Source: Acidobacteriota bacterium (lineage in GTDB: Bacteria; Acidobacteriota; Terriglobia; Bryobacterales; Bryobacteraceae). Taken from it: a DNA stretch of 64,000 nucleotides. The stretch covers positions 111,613 to 175,612 of the forward strand of contig JACTMJ010000022.1 in assembly GCA_014584705.1 (NCBI GenBank), given 5' to 3'. A model generated the notes under the pieces. The model was not told where the DNA came from. It made no database searches and worked only from the letters and a program-made list of their open reading frames with translations. Position 1 is the first letter of the stretch. Each line of letters opens with the position of its first letter. Below are positions 27,697 through 37,373 of this stretch, piece by piece. The position numbers and the translations under genes are program-made.

Positions 27697-29066
27697 CGGC
27701 CATCCTCCTTGGAGAGCCCTTCCACCAGGGTCTTGAATACGCGCCCGCGGTGTTCATAACCCTGAAACTGGTCGAAACTGGCACAGGCGGGCGCCAGCAG
27801 CACGAGATCACCCATTCGCGCGTGGCGGAACGCATAGTCCACCGCGCCGCTGATGGTCTCGCAGGCCACGGAGGGCACGGCGGGAGAAATCTGGGAGGCG
27901 ATCAACCCGGTGGCATCGCCGATGAGCAAGGCCTTGCGTACTTTGCCTTGCAAGGCGTCCGCCAGCGGGCGATAGTCGCTGTTCTTATCCTTGCCGCCCA
28001 GGATGATCCAGAGCGGCTGCTGAAACGAAGCGATCGCCTTCAGCGCGGCATCCACATTGGTGGCCTTCGAGTCGTTGTACCAAAGCACGCCGTTCAGCCT
28101 GCGCACGAACTCCAGGCGGTGTTCAACGCCGGGAAAGCTGGAGATGCCCTGGGCCGCCGCCGCCGGAGGCGCGCCCGCCAACAGCGCCGCGAGCGAGGCG
28201 GCCATCACATTCTCCACGTTGTGCAACCCGGCCAGAGGAATCGCTGAGCGGCCGAACAGCTTCTCTCCCCGGTAAACGATGTCATCGCCGCGCAACTCCA
28301 TCTCGCACGGCGCATCGGCGCTTGCGGCGCTTGCGGCGCTCAGAGAAAAGAAATGGGGGGCTGCCGGGCTCACGCCCGCGAAGCTCGCGACAATCGGATC
28401 GCCGGCATTCAGTACCGCGTGGCCTCCCGGCGTCTGCGTCTCAAAAAGGCGTCGCTTTTGCGCGATGTAGTTCTCCATCGTGCGATGCCGGTCCAGATGA
28501 TCCGGCGTGACGTTGAGGCAAACGGCGATATCCGCGCGGAAGCCGACGGTGGTCTCCAACTGGAAGCTCGAAAGTTCGAGCACATTCCAGCGGTCGTCGG
28601 CCGATGTCGCGATCATGTCGCAAACGGGCGTACCGATATTGCCGCCAACCTGAGCCGGGATGCCGGCCGATTTCAGAAGGTGTCCGGCGAGCGAGGTGGT
28701 AGTCGTCTTTCCGTTCGTTCCGGTAATCGCCAGGACGGGGCCTCTCAAATAGGCCGAAGCGAGTTCCACCTCCCCCACCACGGGAATGCCGGCTCCTCGC
28801 GCCGCTTCGAGCATGGGGAGATCCGCGGGAACGCCGGGGGAGATCGTCACGAGATCAAATCCGGCCGCCGTCGTTTCCGCGGCTTCCGCCTGCGTGAGGT
28901 AGCCGGACGAAAGCGAGACAATCTGGGCGGAAACACTCTCCAACTCCGCAAGCGGTTTGGAGTCGCATGCGGTGGGCGTCCCCCCCTGCTCGCGGATCAG
29001 GCGCAGCATGGCCAATCCGGATTTACCCATGCCCATCACCAGAACGCGCTTACCTGCCAGTTCCAT
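27693..29066 (-). CDS. murD: UDP-N-acetylmuramoylalanine--D-glutamate ligase
   Basis: 457 residues from the ATG at 29066, which has AGGAAACGG upstream. MurD adds D-Glu to UDP-MurNAc-L-Ala. The N-terminus has LAGKRVLVMGMGKSG, followed by the ATP-binding [14 protein letters not shown] and LELSSFQLE, the signature of the MurD active site. The C-terminal domain shows VLWYNDSKATNVDA and LILGGKDKNSDY. All three domains are present. It lies 11 bp after mraY and overlaps ftsW by 4 bp. Confidence 0.97.
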   Translation of the reverse strand: MELAGKRVLVMGMGKSGLAMLRLIREQGGTPTACDSKPLAELESVSAQIVSLSSGYLTQAEAAETTAAGFDLVTISPGVPADLPMLEAARGAGIPVVGEVELASAYLRGPVLAITGTNGKTTTTSLAGHLLKSAGIPAQVGGNIGTPVCDMIATSADDRWNVLELSSFQLETTVGFRADIAVCLNVTPDHLDRHRTMENYIAQKRRLFETQTPGGHAVLNAGDPIVASFAGVSPAAPHFFSLSAASAASADAPCEMELRGDDIVYRGEKLFGRSAIPLAGLHNVENVMAASLAALLAGAPPAAAAQGISSFPGVEHRLEFVRRLNGVLWYNDSKATNVDAALKAIASFQQPLWIILGGKDKNSDYRPLADALQGKVRKALLIGDATGLIASQISPAVPSVACETISGAVDYAFRHARMGDLVLLAPACASFDQFQGYEHRGRVFKTLVEGLSKEDGR

Positions 29067-29077
29067 ACTTCCGTTTC

Positions 29078-30211
29078 CTATCGAATCTTGAGTGTGGTGA
29101 GCGCAAACAGCGCCAGCACCAACCCTACAATCCAGAATCGCGCAATTATCTTCGATTCCTGCCACCCGAGCGCTTCAAAATGGTGGTGGATCGGCGACAT
29201 TTTGAAAACCCGCTTGCCGGTGAGCTTAAAGCTCGCTACCTGAATGATCACCGAAAGCGTCTCTATCACGAACACACCGCCGATGAACAGCAGCAAAATC
29301 TCCTGCTTGATAAGGACGGCCACCACGCCCAGGCTGCCGCCGAGGGAAAGCGAACCGACGTCGCCCATGAAGATCTGGGCCGGGTGCGCGTTATACCAGA
29401 GGAAGCCGATGGAAGCGCCCGTCATCGCGCCGCAGAAGATGGTGAGTTCCCCCACGTTGGCGACGCGTTCAATTTCGAGATAGCGGCTCCATTCGGCGTG
29501 CCCGCTGATGTAGGTGAGCGCCGTCAGCGCACCAGCCGCGATCACCATCAGCCCGATGGCCAGGCCGTCGAGGCCGTCTGTAAGATTGACGCCGTTGGAC
29601 GCGCCCACCACGACGATCAGCAGAAAGAGGTAGACGATCACGAACCCCAATGGATAGGTCCACCAGTTGTCGGCCAGGGAATGAACGAGCAGGTCAGGCC
29701 GCAATTGCTTGAAAAAGGGCACGTTCATACGGGTGGTGTAACTGCCGTGCGCGTGCAGCACCATCAGGACGGCGCAGATCGCGAGCGCGATCAGGCATTG
29801 CAGGCCGAACTTCTTCCGGCTGCTCAGGCCAAGATTCCGCCGCTGCGTGATCTTCATGTAGTCGTCGTAAAAGCCGATGGAACCGTAGGCGACGATGCTG
29901 AAGAGCGCCACCCAGATCATCGGGTTCGTCAAATTCGCCCAAAGAACAGTGGCGACCACAATGGAAATGACAATCAGCACGCCGCCCATTGTCGGGGTGC
30001 CGGCCTTCTTCTGGTGGCTCTTGGGGCCTTCTTCGCGGATGTACTGGCCGATCTGCAGATGGCGCAGGCGCTCGATCAGAAACGGGCCGAGCGCGATGCA
30101 CAGAAACAGCGCGGTGAGGCTGGCCAGCGCCACGCGGAAGGTGAGATACCCGAAGATCCGCAGCGGACTGAAGTGGGCTTGAAGCTGTTCGAAGAGGAGC
30201 CAATAGAGCAT
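29078..30211 (-). CDS. mraY: Phospho-N-acetylmuramoyl-pentapeptide-transferase (MraY)
   Basis: 377 residues with about ten membrane helices. It transfers phospho-MurNAc-pentapeptide to undecaprenyl phosphate to form lipid I. Signature elements are GTPTMGGVL, the aspartate-rich FYDDYMKI, NLTDGLDGLAIG, the cytoplasmic AHPAQIFMGDVGSL, and the near-C-terminal PIHHHFEALGW histidine cluster. All sit in the expected order. The ATG at 30211 is preceded by GAGGT. The gene lies between murF (6 bp upstream) and murD (11 bp downstream) in the same transcript. Confidence 0.98.
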   Translation of the reverse strand: MLYWLLFEQLQAHFSPLRIFGYLTFRVALASLTALFLCIALGPFLIERLRHLQIGQYIREEGPKSHQKKAGTPTMGGVLIVISIVVATVLWANLTNPMIWVALFSIVAYGSIGFYDDYMKITQRRNLGLSSRKKFGLQCLIALAICAVLMVLHAHGSYTTRMNVPFFKQLRPDLLVHSLADNWWTYPLGFVIVYLFLLIVVVGASNGVNLTDGLDGLAIGLMVIAAGALTALTYISGHAEWSRYLEIERVANVGELTIFCGAMTGASIGFLWYNAHPAQIFMGDVGSLSLGGSLGVVAVLIKQEILLLFIGGVFVIETLSVIIQVASFKLTGKRVFKMSPIHHHFEALGWQESKIIARFWIVGLVLALFALTTLKIR

Positions 30212-30217
30212 CGCGGT

Positions 30218-31570
30218 TTACCTCAGAAACTCCTCCAGCGCACGCTCCACGTGGGTACCGCGGGAGCCTTTGAACAGAATGATATCGCCGGGGCGGGCCA
30301 GCGCCGCCACGGCGACGCCCGCCTCTTCCGGTGTTTCATAAAACGCCGCCGCATTCGATGCGAGGCCGGATGCAACGGCCTCTTCGCGCAGACGCGCGGC
30401 ATCGCCATGAACGGCAACCAGATGGTCGACACCCATCTCGTAAACGGCGCGCCCGATCTCGCGATGCAGATAATCGGAGCGGCTCCCCAGTTCGCGCATC
30501 TCTCCGAGTACGGCGATGCGACGCCCTTCCGGAACGCTCGCGGGAAATTCGCTCAGCACGCGCAGCATGGCCAGCATCGCATCGGGATTTGCGTTGTAGC
30601 AGTCGTCGATAATGGTGACGCCGCGCGCTTGCCGCACGACGCCGCGCATCGCGCCGGGGCGCAGCCCTGCTACCGCCTCGCGCAAGTCTTCAAGAGCGAT
30701 GCCGAAAACGGAAGCCGCGGCCAGGCCCGCGAGGATATTCGAGAGATTATGACGGCCGCGAAGCGCGGTCTGAAAAGGAACGCCCCGAACCAGAAAACGC
30801 GTGCCCTCCTCCTCCGGAACAACTTCCTCCGCGCGGATGTCCGCCTCCGGCGAGAATCCGTAGCGTAGCACGGGCCCCGCGTGAATCTCTCCGAACGCAT
30901 TCACCCTGGGGTCGTCCGCATTGAGGATCGCCGTCCCCTCCGCGGGCAGCGCTTCAATGAGTTCCCGCTTGGCCAGTGCCACGCCCTCCACGGATTCAAA
31001 GTTCTCAATGTGCGCGTAACCGGCATTCGTCACCAGCCCATGGTTGGGGCGGGCGATGCGGGCGAGGGACGCAATCTCCCCGGCATGGTTCATCCCGAAC
31101 TCGAGCACGGCCAGATCGGCATCGTCCGGGATCCGCAACAAGGAAAGCGGCAGCCCAACGTGATTGTTGAAGTTCCCGATCGTGCTCCCGGCCCGGAAGC
31201 GGACGCTCAGCAGCGCGGCGCAATTGTCCTTCGTGGTCGTCTTCCCCGCGCTTCCCGTAAGGCCCAGGATCGGCTTCCCCCAGTGCTCCCGCGCCCACGC
31301 GGCAAGCCGATGCAGCGCCGCGAGCGAATCGGGCACCACAAAAGCCGGCACGGCATAAGCATCCGGCCGCTCCACAATCAGCGCCGTGGCGCCGGCGGCG
31401 ATGGCTTGCGGGATGAACTGATGGCCGTCGAGCGCTTCGCCGCGCATGGCGAAAAAGAGATCTCCCGGCTGGACGCGGCGCGAATCCGTTTCGTACCCGC
31501 GAACGGCTTCCTCGGTCTCCGGAGCGGGAAGGGCAAGCGCCCGCGCAATGGAGCGGAGCGCGATATTCAT
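30218..31570 (-). CDS. murF: UDP-N-acetylmuramoyl-tripeptide--D-alanyl-D-alanine ligase
   Basis: 450 residues. MurF adds the D-Ala-D-Ala dipeptide to UDP-MurNAc-tripeptide. The P-loop is [13 protein letters not shown], and the central segment has FGMNHAGEI and [12 protein letters not shown]. The C-terminal domain has [15 protein letters not shown], the MurF form of the Mur-ligase motif, and LGEMRELGS. The ATG at 31570 overlaps the murE stop by 4 bp (ATGA), with GGAGAG as ribosome-binding site. The D-Ala-D-Ala supplier ddl is not in the window. Confidence 0.98.
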   Translation of the reverse strand: MNIALRSIARALALPAPETEEAVRGYETDSRRVQPGDLFFAMRGEALDGHQFIPQAIAAGATALIVERPDAYAVPAFVVPDSLAALHRLAAWAREHWGKPILGLTGSAGKTTTKDNCAALLSVRFRAGSTIGNFNNHVGLPLSLLRIPDDADLAVLEFGMNHAGEIASLARIARPNHGLVTNAGYAHIENFESVEGVALAKRELIEALPAEGTAILNADDPRVNAFGEIHAGPVLRYGFSPEADIRAEEVVPEEEGTRFLVRGVPFQTALRGRHNLSNILAGLAAASVFGIALEDLREAVAGLRPGAMRGVVRQARGVTIIDDCYNANPDAMLAMLRVLSEFPASVPEGRRIAVLGEMRELGSRSDYLHREIGRAVYEMGVDHLVAVHGDAARLREEAVASGLASNAAAFYETPEEAGVAVAALARPGDIILFKGSRGTHVERALEEFLR

Positions 31571-33063
31571 GAGCGCTCTCCGGGAGAGTCGCCGAACCCG
31601 CGCTGCAGGATGGCTTCGAGCGCCACTTCGCGGTCGTCAAAATGGTCCGTGCGGTCGGCAAAAATCTGCTGTGTCTCGTGGCCCTTGCCCGCAATCAGAA
31701 CGATATCGCCGGGCTCCGCCATGCGGATGGCACGCCGGATCGCTTCCCCGCGGTCGACTTCGAGCAGGCGCGGCGTATTGAAGCGCTGCAAGCCAACAAG
31801 GGCGTCGTTCATGATATCGAGCGGAGCTTCCGTGCGCGGGTTGTCGGAGGTGAGTACCACGAAATCGCTCAGAGACGCCGCCGCTTCGGCCATGAGCGGA
31901 CGTTTGGAGCGGTCCCGGTTCCCGCCGCAGCCGAACACGGTGATCACGCGGGCAGGCTTCAGTTTTCGGGCGGATACCAGCAGGTTGATGAGAGCGTCCG
32001 GTGTATGCGCGTAATCGACGACCACGGCGAACGGCTGCCCGGCATCAACGCGCTCAAACCGCCCGGGCACGGCCGGAGCGTGCGCAAGCGCCTCATGGAT
32101 TGCCGCCCGTTCAATGCCGTGGCTGATGCAGGCTCCGTATGCCGCCAGCAGATTGTGAACGTTGAACTCCCCCAGCAAAGGAGACCGCAATCGCAAGCGT
32201 TTCCCGTGCCAATCGACATCGAAGGAGACGCCGTAGAAACCGGCTTCCACATTCAGCCCGCGAAGATCCGCGGTCTCGTTGAGGCCAAAGCGTATGGCTT
32301 TGGTTTGCGGCGCGAGGGCAACCTGGTTTGCGTACGGGTCGTCGGCGTTCAGAATCGCCCAGGCTGGCGGTTGCGCGCGCTCCTCCGAAAAGAGCAACTG
32401 CTTCGCGTCGAAGTAGGAAGCCATCGTACGGTGAAAATCGAGATGGTCCTGCGTGAGATTCGTAAACACCGCCGTCTGGTAATCGATGCCGTGGACGCGC
32501 CCCAGCGCCAGGGCGTGAGAAGACACTTCCATTGTCAGATACCGCCCGCCAAGATCGGAAAGACTCTGGATCAGCTTGTAGATATCGAGAGATTCCGGGG
32601 TGGTGTTCCGCGCGGGCAGCAGGGTGTCGCCGAGCCGGTAATTGACGGTGCCGATGAGGGCGGTCCGCTCGCCAGCGGCGCGCAGAACCGCATCAATGAG
32701 CCAGGCCGTGGTGGTCTTCCCGTTCGTACCGGTAATCCCGGTGAGGATGGCGCGCTCGGCGGCGTTGCGATAGAAGGCATGGGCGGCGGTGGCAAGCGCC
32801 CGCCGACCGTGAGGAACGCGGATCCAGGGAACGGCCGCACCCGCCGGGGCCGCGCTTTCGCTCACCACGGCAACGGCGCCCTTCTCCATCGCGCTCACGG
32901 CATAGAGGTTGCCGTCCGTCCGCGCGCCGTCGAAGGCGAAGAACACATCGCCGGGTTGCACCTGGCGCGAATCGTAGGCAAGGCCGCGCGCCTCCAGAGA
33001 GGCGATCTCCGGGGGGATCTCCGCGTCGTCCGGTAACTGGCGAAATAGTTCCGCTATGCGCAT
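31567..33063 (-). CDS. murE: UDP-N-acetylmuramoyl-L-alanyl-D-glutamate--2,6-diaminopimelate ligase
   Basis: 498 residues from the ATG at 33063 ([10 protein letters not shown]); a TTG at 33114 would add 17 residues unlike the family N-terminus. The ATP loop is [32 protein letters not shown] and [10 protein letters not shown] follow in family order. The specificity motif DNPR (D407-R410) is the form that binds meso-diaminopimelate rather than lysine, so the organism very probably makes DAP-type peptidoglycan. It overlaps murF by 4 bp, and its start is 56 bp after the ftsI stop. Confidence 0.97.
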   Translation of the reverse strand: MRIAELFRQLPDDAEIPPEIASLEARGLAYDSRQVQPGDVFFAFDGARTDGNLYAVSAMEKGAVAVVSESAAPAGAAVPWIRVPHGRRALATAAHAFYRNAAERAILTGITGTNGKTTTAWLIDAVLRAAGERTALIGTVNYRLGDTLLPARNTTPESLDIYKLIQSLSDLGGRYLTMEVSSHALALGRVHGIDYQTAVFTNLTQDHLDFHRTMASYFDAKQLLFSEERAQPPAWAILNADDPYANQVALAPQTKAIRFGLNETADLRGLNVEAGFYGVSFDVDWHGKRLRLRSPLLGEFNVHNLLAAYGACISHGIERAAIHEALAHAPAVPGRFERVDAGQPFAVVVDYAHTPDALINLLVSARKLKPARVITVFGCGGNRDRSKRPLMAEAAASLSDFVVLTSDNPRTEAPLDIMNDALVGLQRFNTPRLLEVDRGEAIRRAIRMAEPGDIVLIAGKGHETQQIFADRTDHFDDREVALEAILQRGFGDSPGERS

Positions 33064-33119
33064 CCGATGCCTGGCCTGGTACTTTCTTCGCTTCTCTCCG
33101 CCGCCCGTTTTCAAGCGGG

Positions 33120-35429
33120 TCAGGGGGTGAACAATACGCGGACCGCCTCCCCTTCGGGCAGCTCGGTTCCCGCGGGAGGAATCTGCGCGCGGGCCATCCC
33201 CCGGCCATAGGCCTGGATCTCGACTCCGCTCTTGAGCGCTTCGCTCATCACCTCGCGCATCGACTTTCCGGTGAACGGAGGAACGGAATTCCGCTTCAAG
33301 TAGAGGCTTACCGTACGGCCGGGGACGGCGTCCCCCGCCATCTCCGCCCCTCTTTGATAGCGCCGCGCTTCCTCTTCAAACTGTTTCTCCGGAGACAACT
33401 CGTCCGAAGGAGGGGCTGCCGTTGCCGCGATCACGGTCTCGCCCGCCGTGCTGCCCGCTTGCTCGCGGCCATTGGGATTCGGTCGTCCCGCCGGCGCGGA
33501 TGCGCGGTCTGGCGGCGGCATCCAGGCCTCGATCTCCGGATCCGTCTTGATCGCATCCGCCAGCATGCGCACGAGTTGACGGCGGGTATCGGGCAGCAGC
33601 TTCGCCGCATCCACGGGCAGAACGCCGCTTTCGAGCGCAAAATCTCCCTCTTCCGTCTCGCCGGGCTCCGGTTTCTTCAGTTGGGCGATGGCGGTGGCCG
33701 GATTGTCCATGGGAACCCCCAGCACCCTCAGGCTTTCCGCCGCCACTTCCTGGAAGACCGGGGCCGCCACCGTTCCGCCGTACGCCTTCGAACGGTCCAG
33801 CGTGACGACCACGACGATCGCCGGATTGTGGATGGGCGCGAAGCCCATGAAGGAGGAATAGTATTCGTGCAGATAGCGGCGCTGATCGAGATCGAAGATC
33901 TGCGCCGTTCCGGTCTTCCCCCCCGCCGTCCAGCCGGCCAGACGCGCCCCCTTGCCCGTTCCTTCTAGAATTACCGTCTCCATCATCTTCCGCATCGTGA
34001 TAGCGGTTTCCGGCCTTACCACGCGTTTACCGCGCTTCACCGGCGCCTGCTTCGATACCCCATCCGGGCTCCGCGTTTCCAGCAGCATCCGCGGCTTCAC
34101 CAGAGTGCCGCCATTGGCGATGACGGAGCAGGCCTGGGCCAGTTGCAGGGTGGTAGTGCTGATCTGATGCCCCATGGCCACCGATGCCAGGATGTTGGAA
34201 TAAATCCGGGGCGTGTCGATTTTCTGCATGGGCCACACGTAGCCGGGCTCTTCAAATGGCAGTTCGATCCCCGTTCGCTCTCCGAAGCCGAATGCCCGTA
34301 TGTAGTCGTACATGACATTCTTGCCAACGACGTTGGCGACGTTGATGGCCCCGATGTTGCTGGATTTCGCCAGCACCATCTCCATGCTTAAGGACTTGTA
34401 GCTGTGGTGGTCCCGGACGACGCGGCCGGGAAGCCGGATGGAGCCGTTGCCGCAATCGATGACGGAGGCGGGACGGAGCCGGGTCCTTTCGAGAGCCGCC
34501 GCGAGGGTAATCACCTTGAAGACGGACCCCGGTTCATAGATCAGCGACATGCCCCGGTTGATTCTCTTCTCCAGTTCGGCGTTCGTGCGCGGGCGGATAT
34601 TGGGGTCGAAATCCGGAAAGCTGGCCATCGCGAGAATATCGCCGGTGTGCGGATCCATGACAACGACGTTGCCCGAGGGCAGCTTCGCCGCGTGGATGGC
34701 TTTCTTAAGGGCGGTCTCGGCGGCATTCTGAATGCGCTGGTCAATCGAGATGCGGATACTCGATCCGGGGCGCGGCTTGGTGGTGATGAGGGATTCGATG
34801 CCGCGCTGCCGCACATCCTGCAGCACCGTCGCCTCGCCATGACGCCCGCTCAGCACATTCTCCATCTTGAACTCGATCCCGAAGAGACCGGATTCCTCCA
34901 CGCCAACGCTGCCCAGCACGTGGCTGGCCAGCTCATGTTTGGGGTAGTAGCGCTTGTGCTCTTTGTAGAACTCGATCCAATCGGCGCGAACCTGCTTATC
35001 CTTCCGCAGAGCGTGAGCCGCCTTGGACTCCTCGTCGGTAGACCAGCGCCGGATCCACAGGAAGCCCCAGTGCTGCTCCTTATATCGCGCGATCTTCTCG
35101 GCCAGCGCCCGCTCGTCCAAATGGAAAATCCCGGCGAGCAGGCGGGCCGCTTCGGCGGGGTTCGGAACCCGCATGGGGTTGATGGCGATGGAATCCCGCT
35201 CCAGGCTCAGCGCGAGCGGATTCCCGTTACGGTCGTAGATCGCGCCGCGCGGCGCGAGCAGCTTTACCTTCTGCGTCTGCTGGCTGGCGGCGTAGCGCGC
35301 ATACTCCTCATGCCGCACCAGTTGCACCTGCACCAGCCGCCCAATGATGGCGCACACCCAGACCCCCAGAAGGATGGCGAGAATGCCAACCCTCTTGCGG
35401 GCCGTCTCCTTGATTGGATTGCTTCGCAC
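33120..35429 (-). CDS. ftsI: Penicillin-binding protein / FtsI-type transpeptidase with C-terminal PASTA domain
   Basis: 769 residues from a GTG at 35429, preceded by GGGGAGGG. A short cytoplasmic tail and one membrane anchor (about 12-31) lead into a class B PBP dimerisation domain (RGAIYDRNGNPLA near 61-73). The transpeptidase domain has the catalytic SVFK (S302, K305), SSN (356-358) and KTG (505-507). A low-complexity linker of about 130 residues ends in a PASTA domain (about 705-769). FtsI cross-links septal peptidoglycan with FtsW. PASTA domains on FtsI are common in Firmicutes (PBP2x type) and Acidobacteriota but absent from E. coli. Length is therefore greater than the ~590 of proteobacterial FtsI. 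Confidence 0.96.
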   Translation of the reverse strand: MRSNPIKETARKRVGILAILLGVWVCAIIGRLVQVQLVRHEEYARYAASQQTQKVKLLAPRGAIYDRNGNPLALSLERDSIAINPMRVPNPAEAARLLAGIFHLDERALAEKIARYKEQHWGFLWIRRWSTDEESKAAHALRKDKQVRADWIEFYKEHKRYYPKHELASHVLGSVGVEESGLFGIEFKMENVLSGRHGEATVLQDVRQRGIESLITTKPRPGSSIRISIDQRIQNAAETALKKAIHAAKLPSGNVVVMDPHTGDILAMASFPDFDPNIRPRTNAELEKRINRGMSLIYEPGSVFKVITLAAALERTRLRPASVIDCGNGSIRLPGRVVRDHHSYKSLSMEMVLAKSSNIGAINVANVVGKNVMYDYIRAFGFGERTGIELPFEEPGYVWPMQKIDTPRIYSNILASVAMGHQISTTTLQLAQACSVIANGGTLVKPRMLLETRSPDGVSKQAPVKRGKRVVRPETAITMRKMMETVILEGTGKGARLAGWTAGGKTGTAQIFDLDQRRYLHEYYSSFMGFAPIHNPAIVVVVTLDRSKAYGGTVAAPVFQEVAAESLRVLGVPMDNPATAIAQLKKPEPGETEEGDFALESGVLPVDAAKLLPDTRRQLVRMLADAIKTDPEIEAWMPPPDRASAPAGRPNPNGREQAGSTAGETVIAATAAPPSDELSPEKQFEEEARRYQRGAEMAGDAVPGRTVSLYLKRNSVPPFTGKSMREVMSEALKSGVEIQAYGRGMARAQIPPAGTELPEGEAVRVLFTP

Positions 35430-35456
35430 CGAAGGCCCTCCCCGAGGAATCGCTTC

Positions 35457-35957
35457 CTACTTGAGTTTTGCCTCCAGGACTTCCTTCGAGCCCGGTTTTG
35501 CCAACTGATTCAGATAGATCACCTGCCGCGGGCCCGGCTCCACCAGATTGTGCTCGCGGGCGATGGCGATCATCCGCTTGGGATCCATCAGCCGCGACTC
35601 CTCGATCTCGATCGAATCGTGAGCGGCCACGAGCGCGCGCCGCTCGTCCTCGAGCGCGTGGATCTGCATCCCTGTCATGAGGTTCGCCAGCCGCGGCATC
35701 CCGAGCAGAATCACCACCCCGACAACGCCCACCGCCACGGCCACCATGCCCGCGGCCTTCCGGCGCGTGACCGGATCCACCGGCTTGGCGAGCCGGCTGT
35801 TGTCGATCCGCTTCGAATAGAAATATACGTCCTCGTTCGGAATCGACCGAAGCTTATACGCTTCCGTGCGATCCCGCCAGGTGTTCCTGGACCGATCATT
35901 GCGCGCGCTTCCCAGGCCTTCGTCCGTCCCCGTCTCCCAATGCACTGCCGTTGCCAT
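35457..35957 (-). CDS. ftsL: FtsL-like cell division protein
   Basis: 166 residues. A hydrophilic cytoplasmic N-terminus (1-65), one membrane helix (about 68-86, AAGMVAVAVGVVGVVILLG) and a periplasmic helical segment with coiled-coil character (about 95-125, HALEDERRALVAAHDSIEIEE) give the FtsL topology. Sequence conservation of FtsL is low, so the call rests mainly on topology and position between rsmH and ftsI. The segment LMDPKRMIAIAREHNLVEP matches the FtsL pattern of a periplasmic helix followed by 'PxxIexxAReklglv'. The cytoplasmic tail is longer than usual. GGAGGGAAGG precedes the ATG at 35957. Confidence 0.82.
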   Translation of the reverse strand: MATAVHWETGTDEGLGSARNDRSRNTWRDRTEAYKLRSIPNEDVYFYSKRIDNSRLAKPVDPVTRRKAAGMVAVAVGVVGVVILLGMPRLANLMTGMQIHALEDERRALVAAHDSIEIEESRLMDPKRMIAIAREHNLVEPGPRQVIYLNQLAKPGSKEVLEAKLK

Positions 35958-35974
35958 TGCCGCCTTCCCTCCGT

Positions 35975-36835
35975 CTAGATCTTTTCCATTGCCCGCAGCA
36001 CCGCGCTCCGCGATGCGGGATTAGCCGCTATTTCCTCCGCGCCGGGTTTCACCACACGCTTGGTGAGCACCCTCGCCGATCCTTCTCTAGCCAAGTCCTT
36101 CAGCCGGTTTTTCGCGATCCGGTCTTCCAGGCTCATGAAGCAAATCACCACAAGCCGTCCGCCCGGTTTCACCAATCCCGGCGCCACATCAAAGAAGGCG
36201 CGTAATTGCGCGTCTTCCCCGTTCACCGCGCGACGCAAGGCCAGGAACGTCTGCGTCGCCGGAGCGGTCCGCCCTCTGCGGGGCAGCACCTGCTCCACCA
36301 CCTGCGAAAGATGCAGCGTGCTCCGGATCGGCCGGTTCCGCACGATGCTTTTCGCGATCCGCCTCGAATGCCTTTCTTCGCCTAATTCATAGATCAGGTT
36401 GGCGAGCTCTCTCTCCGGAGCCGTATTTACGATTTCGGCGGCGGTGACGCCCTGGCTCTGATCCATCCGCATGTCCAGAGGCCCGTCCGCCTGGAACGAG
36501 AAACCCCGCTCCGGGCTCGTGAGCTGGTACCGGCTCACTCCGAAATCGGCAACCACTCCATCCACCGCATCCACCCCCGCCTCCCGAAGCGCTTCGGGGA
36601 GCGTTGAAAAATCCCCCTGATGGAAGCGCATCCGCTCCACCCACTCGGCGCAATTGGCCCGGGCCATGGCGAGCGACACCGCGTCCCGATCGTTCGCGAT
36701 CACCAGGCCGCTGGTGAGCCGCGCGGCAATCGCTCCGCTGTGCCCTCCCATCCCGGCGGTGGCGTCCAAATAATCGCCGCCGGGCCGTATCGCCAGATAC
36801 GCAAGAACTTCCGGAAGCATCACCGGGTAGTGCAT
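35975..36835 (-). CDS. rsmH: 16S rRNA (cytosine(1402)-N(4))-methyltransferase
   Basis: 286 residues, slightly shorter than the usual ~310. RsmH (MraW) methylates N4 of C1402 in 16S rRNA using S-adenosylmethionine. It begins with HYPVMLPEVLAYL, has the SAM-binding DATAGMGGHSGAIA and VVADFGVSRYQLTSPERGFSF (the DLGVSS-type motif), GPLDMRMD, and a C-terminal RLVVICFMSLEDRIAKN where E. coli has SFHSLEDR. The SFHSLEDR-type histidine is replaced by methionine here. Last residues SRSAVLRAMEKI match the family end. The gene starts 6 bp after the mraZ stop. Confidence 0.96.
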   Translation of the reverse strand: MHYPVMLPEVLAYLAIRPGGDYLDATAGMGGHSGAIAARLTSGLVIANDRDAVSLAMARANCAEWVERMRFHQGDFSTLPEALREAGVDAVDGVVADFGVSRYQLTSPERGFSFQADGPLDMRMDQSQGVTAAEIVNTAPERELANLIYELGEERHSRRIAKSIVRNRPIRSTLHLSQVVEQVLPRRGRTAPATQTFLALRRAVNGEDAQLRAFFDVAPGLVKPGGRLVVICFMSLEDRIAKNRLKDLAREGSARVLTKRVVKPGAEEIAANPASRSAVLRAMEKI

Positions 36836-36841
36836 GGCGGC

Positions 36842-37324
36842 CTAAATGAACTGCTTGGCCTTGAGCTGCAACAACACCTGCGCGCGACGCTCCATCGCTT
36901 CCGCAACCTTCCTGTCAAACACCGAGTCCCGCATGACGTCGATGCGGCCCTTAAAGCAGTTCGCCTTCAGCGGCTCACTCGTCAGATCCAGCGAATCCCG
37001 CAGCTTCGCGGGAATCAGAATTCTCCCCTGCCCGTCCATTTCCGTGGCGCCTCCCATGGCGTGAAGCAGGAAGGTCATCGTTTCCGCCGCGGTGGGATCC
37101 TCAAATGTCTCCTGCATCACCGCCACGTTGTGCTGCCAGACTTCGGCCGGATATATCGCCAGAACGCCATCCTCCAGCGTGGTAACGTACAAGCGGTTGT
37201 CCGATTGCGCCTGAATGAATTTTTGGAGCGCAGTGGAGAGCTTGATCCTCCCCTTGTCGTCGATACTTGCGTTCGAACTGCCAAAGGGCGCGGCGTTGAT
37301 TTTCTCTTCAGAGAGTCGCGGCAC
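36842..37324 (-). CDS. mraZ: Transcriptional regulator MraZ
   Basis: 160 residues from a GTG at 37324 with GGAG upstream. Two SpoVT/AbrB-like beta domains each show the DxxGRxxxP-type core: IDDKGRIKLSTAL (about 21-33) and MDGQGRILIPAKL (about 96-108). MraZ forms ring-shaped oligomers that bind direct repeats ahead of its own gene and repress the dcw operon. It is first in the cluster, as in most bacteria. The protein is a little longer at the N-terminus than E. coli MraZ (152 residues). A set of repeats directly upstream is a good candidate binding site. Confidence 0.96.
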   Translation of the reverse strand: MPRLSEEKINAAPFGSSNASIDDKGRIKLSTALQKFIQAQSDNRLYVTTLEDGVLAIYPAEVWQHNVAVMQETFEDPTAAETMTFLLHAMGGATEMDGQGRILIPAKLRDSLDLTSEPLKANCFKGRIDVMRDSVFDRKVAEAMERRAQVLLQLKAKQFI

Positions 37325-37330
37325 TTTCGC

Positions 37331-37358
37331 TCCACTTTTGGACCATTTCTAGTCCACC
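37331..37358 (-). promoter_or_regulatory. Candidate MraZ operator: 11-bp-spaced TGG repeats
   Basis: Reading the minus strand toward mraZ, the hexamers GGTGGA (37353-37358), AATGGT (37342-37347) and AGTGGA (37331-37336) start exactly 11 bp apart. A fourth, AGTGCC (37320-37325), overlaps the GTG start in the same register. MraZ boxes are known as three or four direct repeats of a TGGG-type core, with about one helical turn between repeats, near the mraZ start. Spacing, orientation and position fit; the TGGG core itself is degenerate. Confidence 0.55.
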
Positions 37359-37373
37359 GCCAAAGTCCTTTAC

